From positions 1 to 13,243 of the forward strand of contig JAQUMG010000027.1 of NCBI GenBank assembly GCA_028718265.1: a DNA stretch of 13,243 nucleotides, in the 5' to 3' direction. Positions 12,365 through 13,243 of the stretch are shown here, piece after piece; positions within the stretch are counted from its first letter, which is position 1, and each line of letters starts with the position of its first letter. The notes beneath the pieces were generated by a model. That model ran no database searches. It was not told the origin of the DNA and saw only the letters and a list, made by a program, of their open reading frames with translations. Source of the stretch: Candidatus Omnitrophota bacterium. Lineage in GTDB: Bacteria > Omnitrophota > Koll11 > JAHIPI01. The translations under genes were made by a program, and so were the position numbers.

Positions 12365-13159
12365 ATGCCGAAACTCGATAAGACCCTGTCGCGCTTGATC
12401 CCGCCGGGCCGTATCAGGGAGACATTAAAGAGCGCCTATTACCGGTTCTATTACAATAAAAAACATTCCGGGAAGAACGGGTTTCGCATGTACTATCCTG
12501 ACCGGTATTATGAATTCGTATTTCCTAACGGTGTCAGGTTCAAATGCTACGAGAATATCGCGGACGATCTGCAGCGCTCTCTGCCGGGCTATCTTTTCGG
12601 ATACGATATAAAGAAGGGCGACACGGTTATCGACTGCGGAGCTTATATAGGCGAATTCACCTTATATGCGGCCATGGCCGTCGGCGAGACGGGCCGGGTA
12701 ATGGCGTTCGAGCCCGATCCGGCCTTTTTTAAGAAATTACAGGATAACGTATCCTTAAATGGCCTGCATAACGTCATTTTGATCGAAAAGGGCGTATGGT
12801 CGAAAGAGGATAGGTTGAAATTTTCGGGAGGATCCCAGAGCGGTAATCTCTTCGCGGAAAACCTGAGCCATAATACAGAATCATACGATATCTCCGTAAC
12901 GTCCCTGGATGGTGAGCTTGAAAAGCGCGGCATAACTAATGTGGATTTTATAAAGATGGACGTAGAAGGAGCCGAGATAGAAGCTGTCAGGGGAGCGTCT
13001 TCTATCCTGGAAAAGAGCGGGCCTGACCTCGCGATCGCATCATATCATATTTTGAACGGCCAAAAGACATGCGTAGAGCTTGAAAAGATGCTCAAGGCTC
13101 TCGGTTATAAGACCGATACGTCCCATCCGTCTCATTTGACTACGTATGCGCGTAAATGA
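12365..13159 (+). CDS. FkbM-family SAM-dependent methyltransferase
   Basis: 264 aa. The Rossmann-fold methyltransferase motif I is VIDCGAYIGEFTLYAA at residues 88-103. The acidic SAM-ribose contact is Glu116 in MAFEPDP, and the FkbM signature FIKMDVEGAEIEAVRGA is at 195-211. Members methylate hydroxyl groups on sugars or small molecules using S-adenosylmethionine, and many occur in surface polysaccharide loci. The roughly 80-residue N-terminal extension (YYPDRYYEFVFPNGVRFKCYENI) is normal for the family. AGAGGAAG at 12349-12355, 9 nt before the ATG, supports the start, and the gap from the DUF5989 stop is 18 nt. It ends the + strand operon: the converging gene's stop codon begins 15 nt further on. 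The target is probably the same glycan or lipid-linked molecule handled by the SGNH enzyme, which is inference. Confidence 0.85.
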   Translation: MPKLDKTLSRLIPPGRIRETLKSAYYRFYYNKKHSGKNGFRMYYPDRYYEFVFPNGVRFKCYENIADDLQRSLPGYLFGYDIKKGDTVIDCGAYIGEFTLYAAMAVGETGRVMAFEPDPAFFKKLQDNVSLNGLHNVILIEKGVWSKEDRLKFSGGSQSGNLFAENLSHNTESYDISVTSLDGELEKRGITNVDFIKMDVEGAEIEAVRGASSILEKSGPDLAIASYHILNGQKTCVELEKMLKALGYKTDTSHPSHLTTYARK

Positions 13160-13174
13160 ACTCTGTGTATTGGA

Positions 13175-13243
13175 TTAATCCCGGGCCAGGCTGGTAACTG
13201 AGATGAGGCGCGCTTCGCCGTTGCCGGTGTTCTTAAAGTGGTG
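13175..13243 (-). CDS. C-terminal fragment, possible cupin-domain protein
   Basis: On the - strand the last 69 bases are open to a TAA (13175-13177 on the + strand). They encode HHFKNTGNGEARLISVTSLARD, and the gene's start lies beyond the window. The H-x-F-x-N-x-G-(x)4-A-R-x-(I/L) pattern resembles the last strands of cupin domains, where phrases such as HxFxNTGdepaR are common. Only 22 residues are visible, so both coding status and family are tentative. It converges on the FkbM gene with 15 nt between the stops. Confidence 0.4.
   Translation of the reverse strand, partial: HHFKNTGNGEARLISVTSLARD

Overview
The window reads as bacterial chromosome from an uncultivated Gram-negative lineage. 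Candidatus Omnitrophota is my best guess, with other PVC or Deltaproteobacteria-like groups as alternatives. The guess rests on heavy ATA and AGG codon use, clear Shine-Dalgarno sites, large sensory proteins, and the SxtJ/DUF5989/FkbM cell-surface genes. No marker gene in the window settles the taxonomy. All complete genes are on the + strand; one partial gene enters from the right on the - strand. I saw no rRNA, tRNA, CRISPR array or insertion sequence.

Region 1 (1-5874) is a fatty-acid-like biosynthesis block. It holds the C-terminus of a FabZ-type hotdog dehydratase, a canonical FabF-type ketosynthase, two tandem paralogous proteins ending in 2x[4Fe-4S] ferredoxin domains, a CrtI/CrtISO-type FAD oxidoreductase, and a second, strongly divergent ketosynthase. 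Spacing is tight (overlap, then gaps of 9, 6, 22 and 14 nt), so it is probably one operon. Two condensing enzymes, a dehydratase, a carotenoid-desaturase-like flavoenzyme and a dedicated pair of Fe-S proteins suggest a special acyl chain (polyene, unsaturated or otherwise redox-modified) rather than housekeeping fatty acid synthesis. The product is unknown. This is the best candidate for an undescribed system. The genes from 1363 onward are visibly more AT-rich than the ketosynthase before them.

Region 2 (5879-10198) is a signalling block: a 7TM-GAF-HisKA-HATPase histidine kinase, two stand-alone CheY-like receivers, and a GAF-HD-GYP protein predicted to hydrolyse cyclic-di-GMP. A perfect 26-bp palindrome lies between the kinase and the first receiver. 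The kinase starts 4 nt after the divergent ketosynthase, so the two blocks may be co-transcribed.

Region 3 (10199-13159) starts with a 186-nt intergenic stretch carrying a good sigma70-like promoter. A short unrecognised ORF follows, then an SGNH hydrolase that seems to have a leaderless promoter, an SxtJ-family membrane protein, a 52-aa DUF5989 membrane protein and an FkbM-family methyltransferase. This looks like a cell-surface glycan or small-molecule modification set, but the carbamoyltransferase often found with SxtJ/DUF5989 is not in the window. The last 69 bases encode, on the - strand, a C-terminus resembling a cupin.
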